Below, in pieces: positions 22,675 to 30,326 of a stretch of 30,971 nucleotides of DNA (within the stretch, counting starts at the first letter, position 1; each line of letters begins with the position of its first letter). Source of the stretch: Minisyncoccota bacterium (lineage in GTDB: Bacteria > Patescibacteriota > Minisyncoccia > Phycocordibacterales > JACZSL01). The stretch covers positions 1 through 30,971 of the forward strand of contig JANQMM010000060.1 of assembly GCA_028280145.1 (NCBI GenBank), read 5' to 3'. The position numbers and the translations under genes were made by a program. Below the pieces are notes generated by a model. It did not search any database and was not told the DNA's origin. It saw only the letters and a list, made by a program, of their open reading frames with translations.

Positions 22675-23494
22675 ATGTTGCATATCCAAAACCGATCAAT
22701 TCTTCAACACTTTGCAGATATTTGCTTTGGTGGTTGATGTGCGTGGCTGTGGCAAAAAAACCGGTCATAGGGTCAACTGTCGTTGTTTCTATATCTTGAA
22801 GGGAAAGTGCGCTTAAATAGAGATTATTTGCAATTGAAAGATGTGTTTCCACGAAGTGGGAAGGTACCGGAATGGAAAGAAGATCTCGTGCGATACTCAT
22901 TGTTTTTTCGTTGAGTTCTCGAATTCTCTCTAGCGTTGAGGGGCTTTTTGTTTGAAGCCATTCTTGAGTGAGGGCAAGCGGATCCTCTTGTAATACGGGG
23001 CCGTGTTCTGAAAGAGCAACCATTATGTCCAAGATATATCGATCGCGATTTTCTTGAGTATTTTCATGTACTTGCAAATTACTTCTTGAGAACGGAGGGT
23101 CGTACACCTTGGGCTCTTTTGAGAGAAGATCAATCGGATTTGGTGCATTTTGTACTTCTTCCCCAAGGCGGTTTACCGCGCTATAAACCGAATCGCTAAG
23201 GCGTATGTTGATATTCTCTGCCTCTGAGACATACTGCTTCCCATCACCTACTCCATCCTCATCAGAATCAGGGTTTTTAGGGTCGGTTCCATGAAGTGCT
23301 TCTTCCCAGTCGTATAGTCCGTCTCCATCAGAATCAGGAAAAGCGCTCTCAGCACTTGCAACTGAGCGCAAAATAGTGTCTTCTATTGCGGAATTTTGTT
23401 GTGACGTTCCTTCATAGACAATTGACCAAGCCAAAAGGCCAATTGCAAGAACACCCACAACAAAGACCTTTCTGCTAGGGAAATAGCGCGGCAT
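22667..23494 (-). CDS. Membrane-anchored calcium-motif protein, first gene of the secretion operon
   Basis: 275 residues. A basic N-terminus and a membrane anchor (about 10-27) are followed by DSDGDGLYDWEEALHGTDPKNPDSDEDGVGD (split here: the first loop DSDGDGLYDWEE at 54-65, the second DSDEDGVGD at 76-84). Both loops are of the thrombospondin type 3/EF-hand-like calcium-binding kind. The remaining 180 residues are helical and unrecognised. It is the promoter-proximal gene of the operon, divergent from the surface-protein pair, and its stop overlaps the next start. It probably sits on the outer face of the membrane, where calcium is available. Confidence 0.8.
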   Translation of the reverse strand: MPRYFPSRKVFVVGVLAIGLLAWSIVYEGTSQQNSAIEDTILRSVASAESAFPDSDGDGLYDWEEALHGTDPKNPDSDEDGVGDGKQYVSEAENINIRLSDSVYSAVNRLGEEVQNAPNPIDLLSKEPKVYDPPFSRSNLQVHENTQENRDRYILDIMVALSEHGPVLQEDPLALTQEWLQTKSPSTLERIRELNEKTMSIARDLLSIPVPSHFVETHLSIANNLYLSALSLQDIETTTVDPMTGFFATATHINHQSKYLQSVEELIGFGYATYE

Positions 23495-23517
23495 CTTTGT
23501 GTGGTTTTTATAGTTAA

Positions 23518-23526
23518 AGTATAACA
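23518..23526 (-). promoter_or_regulatory. Extended -10 promoter of the secretion operon
   Basis: On the minus strand TGTTATACT is an extended -10 (TGn plus TATACT). Transcription would start near 23511, about 17 bases before the ATG at 23494. The -35 is poor, as is common with extended -10 promoters. Confidence 0.6.
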
Positions 23527-23621
23527 GTGGAAATACTCTATTTATAGAAATCGCCTGTTGATTACATTATTCCCTTTTAGTCACACTTTTTCTCAAAGAA
23601 GTATTTCAAAAAAAACGTGCA

Positions 23622-23630
23622 TGGTATACT
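23622..23630 (+). promoter_or_regulatory. Extended -10 promoter of the surface-protein pair
   Basis: TGGTATACT (TGn plus TATACT) lies 34 bases before the ATG at 23665. Because it falls inside the first codons of the longer ORF from 23617, it argues that 23665 is the real start. Confidence 0.6.
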
Positions 23631-23664
23631 AAAAACGAATTTGTCACATAACCACTACGAAACC

Positions 23665-24963
23665 ATGAGCATTTCAAAAATGCGAAGTATTGTTCTGGCT
23701 CTAATACTCTTGTCGGTAAGCTCATTTTCTTTTGCGGGCGTTGTTACTGCGCACGAAACAACACCTGAGCACGCCGAAGAACACCAAATAGAAGCGCTTC
23801 TTGAGCAGATTCAGGCACTTTTAGCTGTAATTGAAGCTCTGCAGGCACAAATTGTTGCTATGCAGTCCGGAGTGTCTCCGGTAGCAGTCGGTTTTTCTCA
23901 AAATTACGGAATCGGAGATGAAAATATCGAAATTCGCACTCTTCAAGAGATTTTGAATCAGGATCCACGAACTCAGGTAGCGGCGTCTGGTCCCGGTTCG
24001 CCAGGCCAAGAAAGCACCTATTATGGCGTTTTAACTGCTGATGCCGTGTCACGATTCCAAGAAGTATACGCTTCCGAAATCTTATTGCCCGCAGGGCTCT
24101 CTCGGGGAACTGGTTATTTTGGTTCCGGCACACGGGCAAAGATGAATGCATTAGTCCAAGCAAAAAGTGGTGCGATAACCGTACTTACTCCGAAAAGTGA
24201 TCTCGAACACTCGATCAGTGAACAAACAGATGCTTCGGAAGCCGCAGACGCACCAGCAAATACCTTTGGCGACTTTTCTACGGATCAAAGTCTCGACCTA
24301 AGCCTTCTTTCGGGAAATGAGTCAACTACTGTTGATTCTGCCGTAACATCAGGTGGTGGAGCGCAGGTTGATGCACTTTCCACCTCGCTTGTATATGAAA
24401 CGAGCGACACGTTTGCTGTTGGTGAGGCAAGTTCATATGCCGGAGCACCGGGCGAGAACATAACCATTAAGGGAATCAAACTTACTAACGGCACAAAAAT
24501 CAACTTTGACGATACTGCAATAACCGGCATTGCCTCATCGGACGGCACTTCACTTACCTTCGCGATCCCAGATATTGAAAAAGGGCCGTACGAACTCACC
24601 TTTACGAGCGAATCGGGCGAAGAAGCGATTCGCATTATGGATTTTGTTGTTACGTTTCAAAATGCAACTGCTCCCGAGATATTTTCGATCTCCCCATCTC
24701 TTGGGGCTGATGGGACACTGATCACAATTCGCGGCACTGGCTTTACTGCAACGGGGAATCAAATTGAATTTGGACAAAATGTTGTAGCGGGTGTTCCTTC
24801 AAGTGACGGCAAGACTCTTAAAGTAAACGTTGCTTCCGGGCTTGAGATTCCAACTTCTGCTGAGTTTTCCGAAACAGGCGTGGCAGAGTGGCCGGTATTC
24901 ATCTATATCGCAAATGCAAATGGTCGAGTGGAAGAGCCGGGATTGTTTGTTATCAGGAATTAA
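23665..24963 (+). CDS. Secreted peptidoglycan-binding and TIG-domain protein
   Basis: 432 residues. A signal peptide (MRSIVLALILLSVSSFSFA, from the sixth residue) is followed by a short coiled coil (HQIEALLEQIQALLAVIEAL). Next comes a PG_binding_1-type domain, about 80-150, with IRTLQEILN, YYGVLTADAVSRFQ and YFGSGTRAKMNAL. A Ser/Thr/Asp-rich linker leads to two IPT/TIG (Ig-like) domains: PGENITIKGIKL...INFDD and FSISPSLGADGTLITIRGTGF. This pattern is common in CPR surface proteins. It likely anchors to peptidoglycan and presents TIG domains outward. The next gene starts five bases after its stop, so the two are co-transcribed. Confidence 0.88.
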   Translation: MSISKMRSIVLALILLSVSSFSFAGVVTAHETTPEHAEEHQIEALLEQIQALLAVIEALQAQIVAMQSGVSPVAVGFSQNYGIGDENIEIRTLQEILNQDPRTQVAASGPGSPGQESTYYGVLTADAVSRFQEVYASEILLPAGLSRGTGYFGSGTRAKMNALVQAKSGAITVLTPKSDLEHSISEQTDASEAADAPANTFGDFSTDQSLDLSLLSGNESTTVDSAVTSGGGAQVDALSTSLVYETSDTFAVGEASSYAGAPGENITIKGIKLTNGTKINFDDTAITGIASSDGTSLTFAIPDIEKGPYELTFTSESGEEAIRIMDFVVTFQNATAPEIFSISPSLGADGTLITIRGTGFTATGNQIEFGQNVVAGVPSSDGKTLKVNVASGLEIPTSAEFSETGVAEWPVFIYIANANGRVEEPGLFVIRN

Positions 24964-24968
24964 TTGTC

Positions 24969-27266
24969 ATGCGTCTTGCGGTTACACATATGATGGCAAA
25001 GATAAGTATCATTGGACTGATTCTTTTTAGTCTTAGTATTCCAATCACACATGCACAAATTCTTGATGAGATCATAGAGCCGGAGATTTTTCTTCGTGCG
25101 GAGTTGAGAAACGCAATCGGGCAGATCTCGTACGATGCGTTTGTGCAGGAAGTCGGACAGGGTACTGTCGATTTACTCCTACTCCAGACAGGAGTTACGC
25201 TTACATCAGAACTTATCGAGCGGGCCGGTCCACTTACTTCAGGTAAATTCATCAATAGTGTTGATGTAAATACGGCCGTATTTTTTATTACCAACAACGG
25301 AAGCTATGCTTTTGCGGATCTTTTGAATGCATCCGGAGTTGAAAATGTTTCAACACTTATTTCCAGAATAGGCAATCAGAATGTAAGTGCTCTGATCGGT
25401 GATATCGGGACTGAAAACTTAAGCGGTATCTTAGGTGATGTCGGAGGAGGGGCTTTTGGCGACATGATCAGTTCGGTGGGGTTTGCGAATGTATCAACAC
25501 TCATCAATGATCTTGGTTCTCCTAATTTTACCGCAATGTTGCGGGATGTTGGTGTGGGCACCATTGAAGAAATGGTTGCCGATCTGGGTTTTACTGATTT
25601 CAATTCCGTTGTAAACGGTATTGGTGTTGGAAATCTTACTGCACTTGTCTCTGATTTGGGCGGGGCGAATCTTGCGGATTTCATACAGGATCTTGGAATG
25701 CCGGACTTCAATGCACTTCTTACCGATGTTGGTATAGCGGATCTAAGAACGCTTGTGGAGGATCTTGGAGCGGATGCATTTACTGATCTTATTGGAGATT
25801 TGGGCGTTATTGATTTTTCCTCACTTGTCTCTGATCTGGGCATTGCTGATTTTTCCTCACTTACTGAATCTATTGGGCTGGGTGCATTTCGAGATCTGTT
25901 TGATGTGCAGGGCATTGCCGGCATTGAAGAGTTGGTCGACAATTTGGGTGTAGATGACCTTTCGACGCTTGTTGATGATATTGGTATTGGATCTCTTGAT
26001 AATATTTTGAACACAGTTGGGTTTGATGGGCTTCTTACGACAATTGATAATTTTGGTCTCGACCAGGTCGGCATTGAACTTGGAACGGTACTTACTCCTG
26101 AAATAAACAACCTTATTGCTTCTATCGGCCAGGTGAATTTCGACACACTTGTCGGTGATATTGGACTTGGCGGCGTTGAAGGCCTGCTTGGTTCTGTTGG
26201 CGTGAATGATTTTTCAACACTCGTCTCAGACCTGGGCGTTGCCGATATCGGAGTACTTGTTAACGACCTTGGTGTCGGCAATGTAAGCAATTTGCTTGAA
26301 GGATTGCCTAGAGGTGTTGTTGATCTCGACACGCTCATTGATGACCTCGGCGGCATCGCAAACCTCGACACGCTCATTGATGACCTCGGCGGCATTGGTG
26401 ATCTCACAAATCTTATCGACGGTCTTGATGGCATCGCAAACCTCGACACGCTCATTGATGACCTCGGCGGCATCGCAAACCTCGACACGTTGGTTAACAG
26501 ACTCGGCGGCGTAGGCGATCTTACAAGCCTTATTGATAACCTTGGAGGGATTAGGGAATTAGACACACTTATAAACAATCTTGGCGGGCTTGGAGAACTA
26601 GACACGCTTCTTACAAGCCTTGACGGTTTTGGTGATCTCACAAATCTTATTGATGGCCTTGGCGGGCTTGGAGAACTCACGGATCTTGTCGCTTCGTTTG
26701 ACAATGTGCAAGACCTGGCCGGATTATTCTTAGGCGGAGAGATCGGTGATGTGGTTGCAATGATTGATGAGTTTGGTCTTGATGCGGTAGCTGATTGGGC
26801 AAATGATTTTGGCGGTGAGCTAGTCGGAAATCTTCTTGCAAACGCAGGGTTGGGTGAACTTACCGAATTTGCAAACCTAAACGGTGTTGGAGTTATTGGG
26901 GATCTCTTGAGCGGGAATGTCAGCGTTGACACACTTGCCTCCGCATTCGGGTTTGGTTCAAATCAAGGTCAAACACCATTTGGCGGGACAATTGTCGGGC
27001 CATACATTCCATGCACCTGTAGTTTTAATGGATTCATCGTTGGAAGCGTTGCTCCCGTTCCCGGTGGTATCGCCGCTCCACAAATGTTTTACCATCTTTT
27101 CAAGTCAAGGCTTTACCCGAATTATCGTCCGTTTCCCGGTCGCCTGACGCTTGGTCTGCGAGATCAAGTCCCGACACTAAGCTGCAGAATTATTGTCTCT
27201 CCATTTCCTCTTGTTTGCATTCCGGTACCGGCTGCCGCAACCATCAACATTATCGGAACGAATTAG
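24969..27266 (+). CDS. Large secreted protein of 12/13-residue tandem repeats
   Basis: 765 residues from ATG 24969 (24990 and 24993 are also possible). A signal peptide ends near THAQ (30). Residues about 115-654 are some 44 short repeats. Most are 12 residues long, pattern [FLIV]-x-x-[LIVM]-[LIVF]-x-x-[LIVF]-Gly-x-x-[Asn/Asp], e.g. FSSLVSDLGIAD. Residues 453-582 switch to 13 residues, e.g. LDTLIDDLGGIAN. Gly at position 9 and Asn/Asp at the end look like helix C- and N-caps, so a solenoid of short helices is plausible. The last 97 residues (GTIVGPYIPCTCSFNGF on) hold the only four cysteines. No Lys-rich or catalytic region is seen. Likely a surface or released structural/adhesive protein. 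Its stop overlaps the rsmA stop. Confidence 0.85.
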   Translation: MRLAVTHMMAKISIIGLILFSLSIPITHAQILDEIIEPEIFLRAELRNAIGQISYDAFVQEVGQGTVDLLLLQTGVTLTSELIERAGPLTSGKFINSVDVNTAVFFITNNGSYAFADLLNASGVENVSTLISRIGNQNVSALIGDIGTENLSGILGDVGGGAFGDMISSVGFANVSTLINDLGSPNFTAMLRDVGVGTIEEMVADLGFTDFNSVVNGIGVGNLTALVSDLGGANLADFIQDLGMPDFNALLTDVGIADLRTLVEDLGADAFTDLIGDLGVIDFSSLVSDLGIADFSSLTESIGLGAFRDLFDVQGIAGIEELVDNLGVDDLSTLVDDIGIGSLDNILNTVGFDGLLTTIDNFGLDQVGIELGTVLTPEINNLIASIGQVNFDTLVGDIGLGGVEGLLGSVGVNDFSTLVSDLGVADIGVLVNDLGVGNVSNLLEGLPRGVVDLDTLIDDLGGIANLDTLIDDLGGIGDLTNLIDGLDGIANLDTLIDDLGGIANLDTLVNRLGGVGDLTSLIDNLGGIRELDTLINNLGGLGELDTLLTSLDGFGDLTNLIDGLGGLGELTDLVASFDNVQDLAGLFLGGEIGDVVAMIDEFGLDAVADWANDFGGELVGNLLANAGLGELTEFANLNGVGVIGDLLSGNVSVDTLASAFGFGSNQGQTPFGGTIVGPYIPCTCSFNGFIVGSVAPVPGGIAAPQMFYHLFKSRLYPNYRPFPGRLTLGLRDQVPTLSCRIIVSPFPLVCIPVPAAATINIIGTN
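25311..26930 (+). repeat. Tandem 36-bp then 39-bp coding repeats
   Basis: About 27 units of 36 bp from 25311 (one 42-bp unit at 26283-26324 marks the switch), ten units of 39 bp (26325-26714), then six units of 36 bp. Most units are diverged at DNA level, but 26325-26363 and 26442-26480 are identical over 39 bases, and 26364-26402 matches them over its first 32 bases. Confidence 0.9.
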
Positions 27267-28045
27267 TTTGTTACACAAAGAAATAGTCTTTTCCACATCT
27301 CCAGGCTCAGCTCTTCCGCTCGGGAGCTTTCTGAAACACCACAACTTGTAAAAGCCTTCCGTAACACATCCTTGGGGTAGAGGGTCTCAAGGTTGTTTAT
27401 CATTTTTTTTCTCTTATGCTCAAAACCTGCTTTCAAAAAAGTGAAAAATAACTTTTCATCAACATCTTCGAAAAAAATTCGCGATATATTGCTAATATGG
27501 ACAATTGCCGAATCTACTTGTGGTTTTGGTGAGAAGTAACGTGCCGGTATTTTTTCTATGAAACGTGCCCTGCCGTATGCTTTAACACTTAGTGAGAGCA
27601 GGCTTTCTTTTCCATCTCGACAAACGAGACGTTCTGCAACTTCTTTTTGCATGATGAGCGTCATGCTTATGGGTTGTTGTTTTCTGCTTAAAAAATGTCG
27701 AATGATCCGTCCGGTGATGTAGTATGGAATGTTTGCAACAAGCAGATAGGGTTTCTTCGTGTATTCATCAATATCCACAGACAATGCATCGCCGGCAATA
27801 AGCGTGAAACGTTTTTGTTCAACTTCTTCCGCGAACGTTTTTTTCAGCTTTTGGGTCAAATCATCATCTTTTTCAATTGCAACCACCTGCTCTGCCTTTT
27901 GCAGGAGTCCTTTGGTCAACGCTCCTTTGCCCGGACCGATCTCAACAACAACATCATCTTTCCCTATTTCTGCGACACGAATAACGTCATCAATAAATTT
28001 TTTTGAGGTTAAAAAATGTTGTCCTAAATGTTTCTTTGCTCTCAT
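27263..28045 (-). CDS. rsmA: 16S rRNA dimethyladenosine methyltransferase RsmA (KsgA)
   Basis: The SAM-dependent enzyme that dimethylates two adjacent adenosines near the 3' end of 16S rRNA during small-subunit assembly. At 260 residues it is of normal length. The N-terminal LGQHFL motif, the SAM-binding EIGPGKGALT (35-44), the acidic IEKDDD after strand 2, GDAL, and the catalytic NIPYY (105-109) are all present. The C-terminal helical domain includes FSPKPQVDSAIVH. It lies 23 bases after the helicase gene on the same strand, so it is probably co-transcribed. Its stop overlaps the stop of the convergent repeat-protein gene. Confidence 0.96.
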   Translation of the reverse strand: MRAKKHLGQHFLTSKKFIDDVIRVAEIGKDDVVVEIGPGKGALTKGLLQKAEQVVAIEKDDDLTQKLKKTFAEEVEQKRFTLIAGDALSVDIDEYTKKPYLLVANIPYYITGRIIRHFLSRKQQPISMTLIMQKEVAERLVCRDGKESLLSLSVKAYGRARFIEKIPARYFSPKPQVDSAIVHISNISRIFFEDVDEKLFFTFLKAGFEHKRKKMINNLETLYPKDVLRKAFTSCGVSESSRAEELSLEMWKRLFLCVTN

Positions 28046-28068
28046 CTTGCTTACTTCTTAGAGCTTAC

Positions 28069-30012
28069 TTAGAGTTTATCCAGATCAAGGTAAACTGTTT
28101 TTTCCTCTTGTGTAGTTTCAAACGGTTGTTCTGTTTCGACGAAATTCTCGTCAATATCGGTCAAAAACTCAGAAGGGATATTTATGTGCTGTGCTCCATA
28201 GATAGTTCGCACTTGTGTATGTGTAAGAAATACTTTTTTACGTGCACGGGTGAGTGCCACATAGAAAAGCCTGCGCTCTTCTTCGTCATCGATTTTCTTT
28301 TCAGCTCCTTCGTGCGGAAAGAGTCCTTCTTCAAGTCCGGTGACAAAAACGACATCAAACTCGAGCCCTTTGGCAGCATGCACGGTCATGAGCTTCACTC
28401 CTTCGTTTTCTGTTTGTAGCTCGTCCTGATCAGTTGCAAGCGCCGCATCAGTAAGGAGTTTTTCTACCCCACTTGTCCCAAGTCGGTCGTATTTGCGGGC
28501 AAGGCTGACAAGTTCTTTTATGTTCTCCAACCGCTCCAAGCCTTCTTCTCCTTTGTTTTGGAGACTTTGTTCAATACCTGTTTTTGCGATGAGGAATTTG
28601 ATTGCCTCACTTGGAGGTTCGCTTTCAAGTTGTTTTCTTATTTCCTTCATGAGTGAGCGAAAGTCTTCAATCTTTGCTCTGACTGCGGGAGAACACTCGT
28701 CCTCCTTTCCTTCAACGATACGAAGGAGTGTCACTTTCCCAATACCTCGTTTCGGCTCGTTGATGATGCGTTTTAGATCAGTGATGCTTTCCGGATTGAG
28801 TGCAAGTCGAATATATGAAAGCACATCTTTCACCTCTTTTCGGTCAAAGAAACGAATGCCAAGCACCTGATATGCAATGCCCTCATCGAGAAACGCTTCT
28901 TCCAACATACGTGATTGAAAATTTGCCCGATACAAAACAGCTATTTCGTTTAGAGACGTATTGCCCTTTAGTATTTCTTGAACTTTGTTCGTTATATAAT
29001 ATGCTTCATCAATTTCTCCGTAAGCTGAAAAGAGTGATATTTTTTCTCCATCAGGATTCCTGGTAAAAAGATTTTTTTCCTGACGATTTTGATTTTTTGC
29101 AATGACGTCATTTGAGGCTCCAATGATTGTTTTTGTGGAACGATAATTTTCTTCAAGCAAAATGGTTGTGGTGTTCGGGAAATCCTTTTCAAATGAAAGT
29201 ATATTGTCGACACGAGCACCACGCCATGTGTATATACACTGGTCGACATCCCCCACAACACAAATATTGTTGTTACTGTCGACAAGTAATTTTGCAATTT
29301 CATTTTGCACCTTGTTTGTGTCCTGGTACTCATCTATGTGTATATGTGTCCAAATCTTTTGGTAACGTGCTCGAATATGTTCGTGCTCTCGAAGTAATTC
29401 CGCTGTTTTTAGAAGCAGATCATCAAAGTCAAAAGCTTTCTCTTTTCGCAAAAGTTTTTCATATTGGTTCCAGCATTCAAGAACGATATTTGCATAGTAA
29501 TCATCTCCCGCTTGAGTCTCATATGTGGAAAGAGAGACCCCGTTTCCTTTTTGTTTTGAGACAGACCCGAGGATCTTTCTTGGCTCAAATTGTTTCGGAT
29601 CATATCCTGCATTCTTGATTGCTTCCTTCATGCTGCGCAGGGAATCGTTTCGATCAAAGATGGTGAAATATTTGCTTACACCAAGTGTACGAAAATTCTC
29701 CCGCATGATATCAACACCAAGAGCATGAAATGTTGAGACGTACGGCAAGGATCGAAGTCGAGTTGGACGATTGACCGCAGTATCGCTCTGAAGGAGTGAA
29801 AATACCCGTTCTTTCATCTCTTTTGCGGCTTTGTTGGTGAATGTTACTGCCAAAATGTTCTGAGGGGCAATGCCGTGTGCGATGAGGTTCAGAATTCGAT
29901 GGGTAATGACCCGTGTTTTTCCGGCTCCTGCTCCGGCAAGGACAAGCAACGGTCCGTTTTGGTGCAAAACAGCTTTTTTTTGGCTTGGATTAAGCCCTTC
30001 GAGATGATTCAT
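28069..30012 (-). CDS. pcrA: UvrD/PcrA/Rep-type DNA helicase (SF1A)
   Basis: An ATP-dependent 3'-5' DNA helicase of repair and replication restart, 647 residues. Motifs in order: Q-motif region LNPSQKKAVLH, Walker A GAGAGKT (27-33), Ia VTFTNKAAKEM, II DEYQDTN (227-233), III GDVDQCIYTWRGA (254-266), IV LEENYRST, V VHAAKGLEFDVVFV, VI ALTRARKKVFL. It is about 70-100 residues shorter than PcrA/UvrD because the C-terminal extension after the last motif is reduced, nearer to Rep-like minimal forms, so pcrA versus uvrD cannot be decided. A 9-bp inverted repeat lies just upstream of the start. Confidence 0.94.
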   Translation of the reverse strand: MNHLEGLNPSQKKAVLHQNGPLLVLAGAGAGKTRVITHRILNLIAHGIAPQNILAVTFTNKAAKEMKERVFSLLQSDTAVNRPTRLRSLPYVSTFHALGVDIMRENFRTLGVSKYFTIFDRNDSLRSMKEAIKNAGYDPKQFEPRKILGSVSKQKGNGVSLSTYETQAGDDYYANIVLECWNQYEKLLRKEKAFDFDDLLLKTAELLREHEHIRARYQKIWTHIHIDEYQDTNKVQNEIAKLLVDSNNNICVVGDVDQCIYTWRGARVDNILSFEKDFPNTTTILLEENYRSTKTIIGASNDVIAKNQNRQEKNLFTRNPDGEKISLFSAYGEIDEAYYITNKVQEILKGNTSLNEIAVLYRANFQSRMLEEAFLDEGIAYQVLGIRFFDRKEVKDVLSYIRLALNPESITDLKRIINEPKRGIGKVTLLRIVEGKEDECSPAVRAKIEDFRSLMKEIRKQLESEPPSEAIKFLIAKTGIEQSLQNKGEEGLERLENIKELVSLARKYDRLGTSGVEKLLTDAALATDQDELQTENEGVKLMTVHAAKGLEFDVVFVTGLEEGLFPHEGAEKKIDDEEERRLFYVALTRARKKVFLTHTQVRTIYGAQHINIPSEFLTDIDENFVETEQPFETTQEEKTVYLDLDKL

Positions 30013-30016
30013 GGGT

Positions 30017-30037
30017 CTAAATATAGCATATATTTAG
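30017..30037. repeat. 9-bp inverted repeat at the helicase start
   Basis: CTAAATATA, GCA, TATATTTAG is a perfect 9-bp inverted repeat, four bases from the helicase ATG. On the minus strand it contains TATATT, which could be the -10 of a leaderless or nearly leaderless promoter. It may therefore be an operator. Confidence 0.55.
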
Positions 30038-30151
30038 GGCAAAATCGGGGTTATTACAGGCAAAAATGAGCGCAAAAAGGCTATAAAAAGGACGTGCAGT
30101 CAACTATATTTCATGATTTAATTATTTGTCCACAGTCTGTATGCTGGTGCG

Positions 30152-30179
30152 TTGACTTCTTCCCCCCGGAGGGTACTAT
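30152..30179 (+). promoter_or_regulatory. Candidate promoter of the LysM gene
   Basis: TTGACT (30152-30157) and TACTAT (30174-30179) are 16 bases apart. This would give a leader of about 140 bases before the ATG at 30327. Confidence 0.45.
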
Positions 30180-30210
30180 GGATGTATAGTTGGTACTGAA
30201 GCAATATTCT

Positions 30211-30228
30211 ACGGCTCTACGGAGCTGT
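30211..30228 (+). other. UNCG-tetraloop hairpin in the LysM gene leader
   Basis: ACGGCTC, TACG, GAGCTGT forms a 7-bp stem (one G-U pair) capped by the very stable C(UACG)G tetraloop, within the predicted leader, about 100 bases before the start codon. Confidence 0.5.
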
Positions 30229-30326
30229 TTGTGGAGAGAATGACGGCTTAACCGTTTAATTTTAGAAACATCACTTCTACAATTGAGGACCCCGGCGCTA
30301 AACGCAGGGCGACATATCGTGCACAC

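Larger units (their letters stand above)
30013..30326. other. Intergenic region between helicase and LysM genes
   Basis: This 314-base gap holds the divergent 5' regions of two genes: an inverted repeat at the helicase start, a promoter-like pair, and a leader with a stable hairpin. A 96-codon minus-strand ORF (30111-30401) overlaps the LysM gene's start and looks spurious. I see no tRNA or other known RNA. Confidence 0.6.

Noticed and set aside
23617..23664. Longer start of the TIG protein at 23617
   Set aside because: The extra codons contain the extended -10 and precede a clean signal peptide at 23665.
26325..26714. 39-bp direct repeats read as a CRISPR array
   Set aside because: Units are contiguous with no spacers, stay in one coding frame, and encode conserved residues. 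No cas genes are near.
25376..26932. A 518-codon open frame on the minus strand across the repeat gene
   Set aside because: It is antisense to the repeats and Ser/Pro/Arg-rich. The periodic codons of the plus-strand gene avoid stops in this frame. The plus-strand product has a signal peptide and coherent repeats, so the minus frame is a shadow.
30126..30134. DnaA-box-like TTGTCCACA upstream of the LysM gene
   Set aside because: A single variant box without clustering, trio or AT-rich element; expected by chance in 31 kb.
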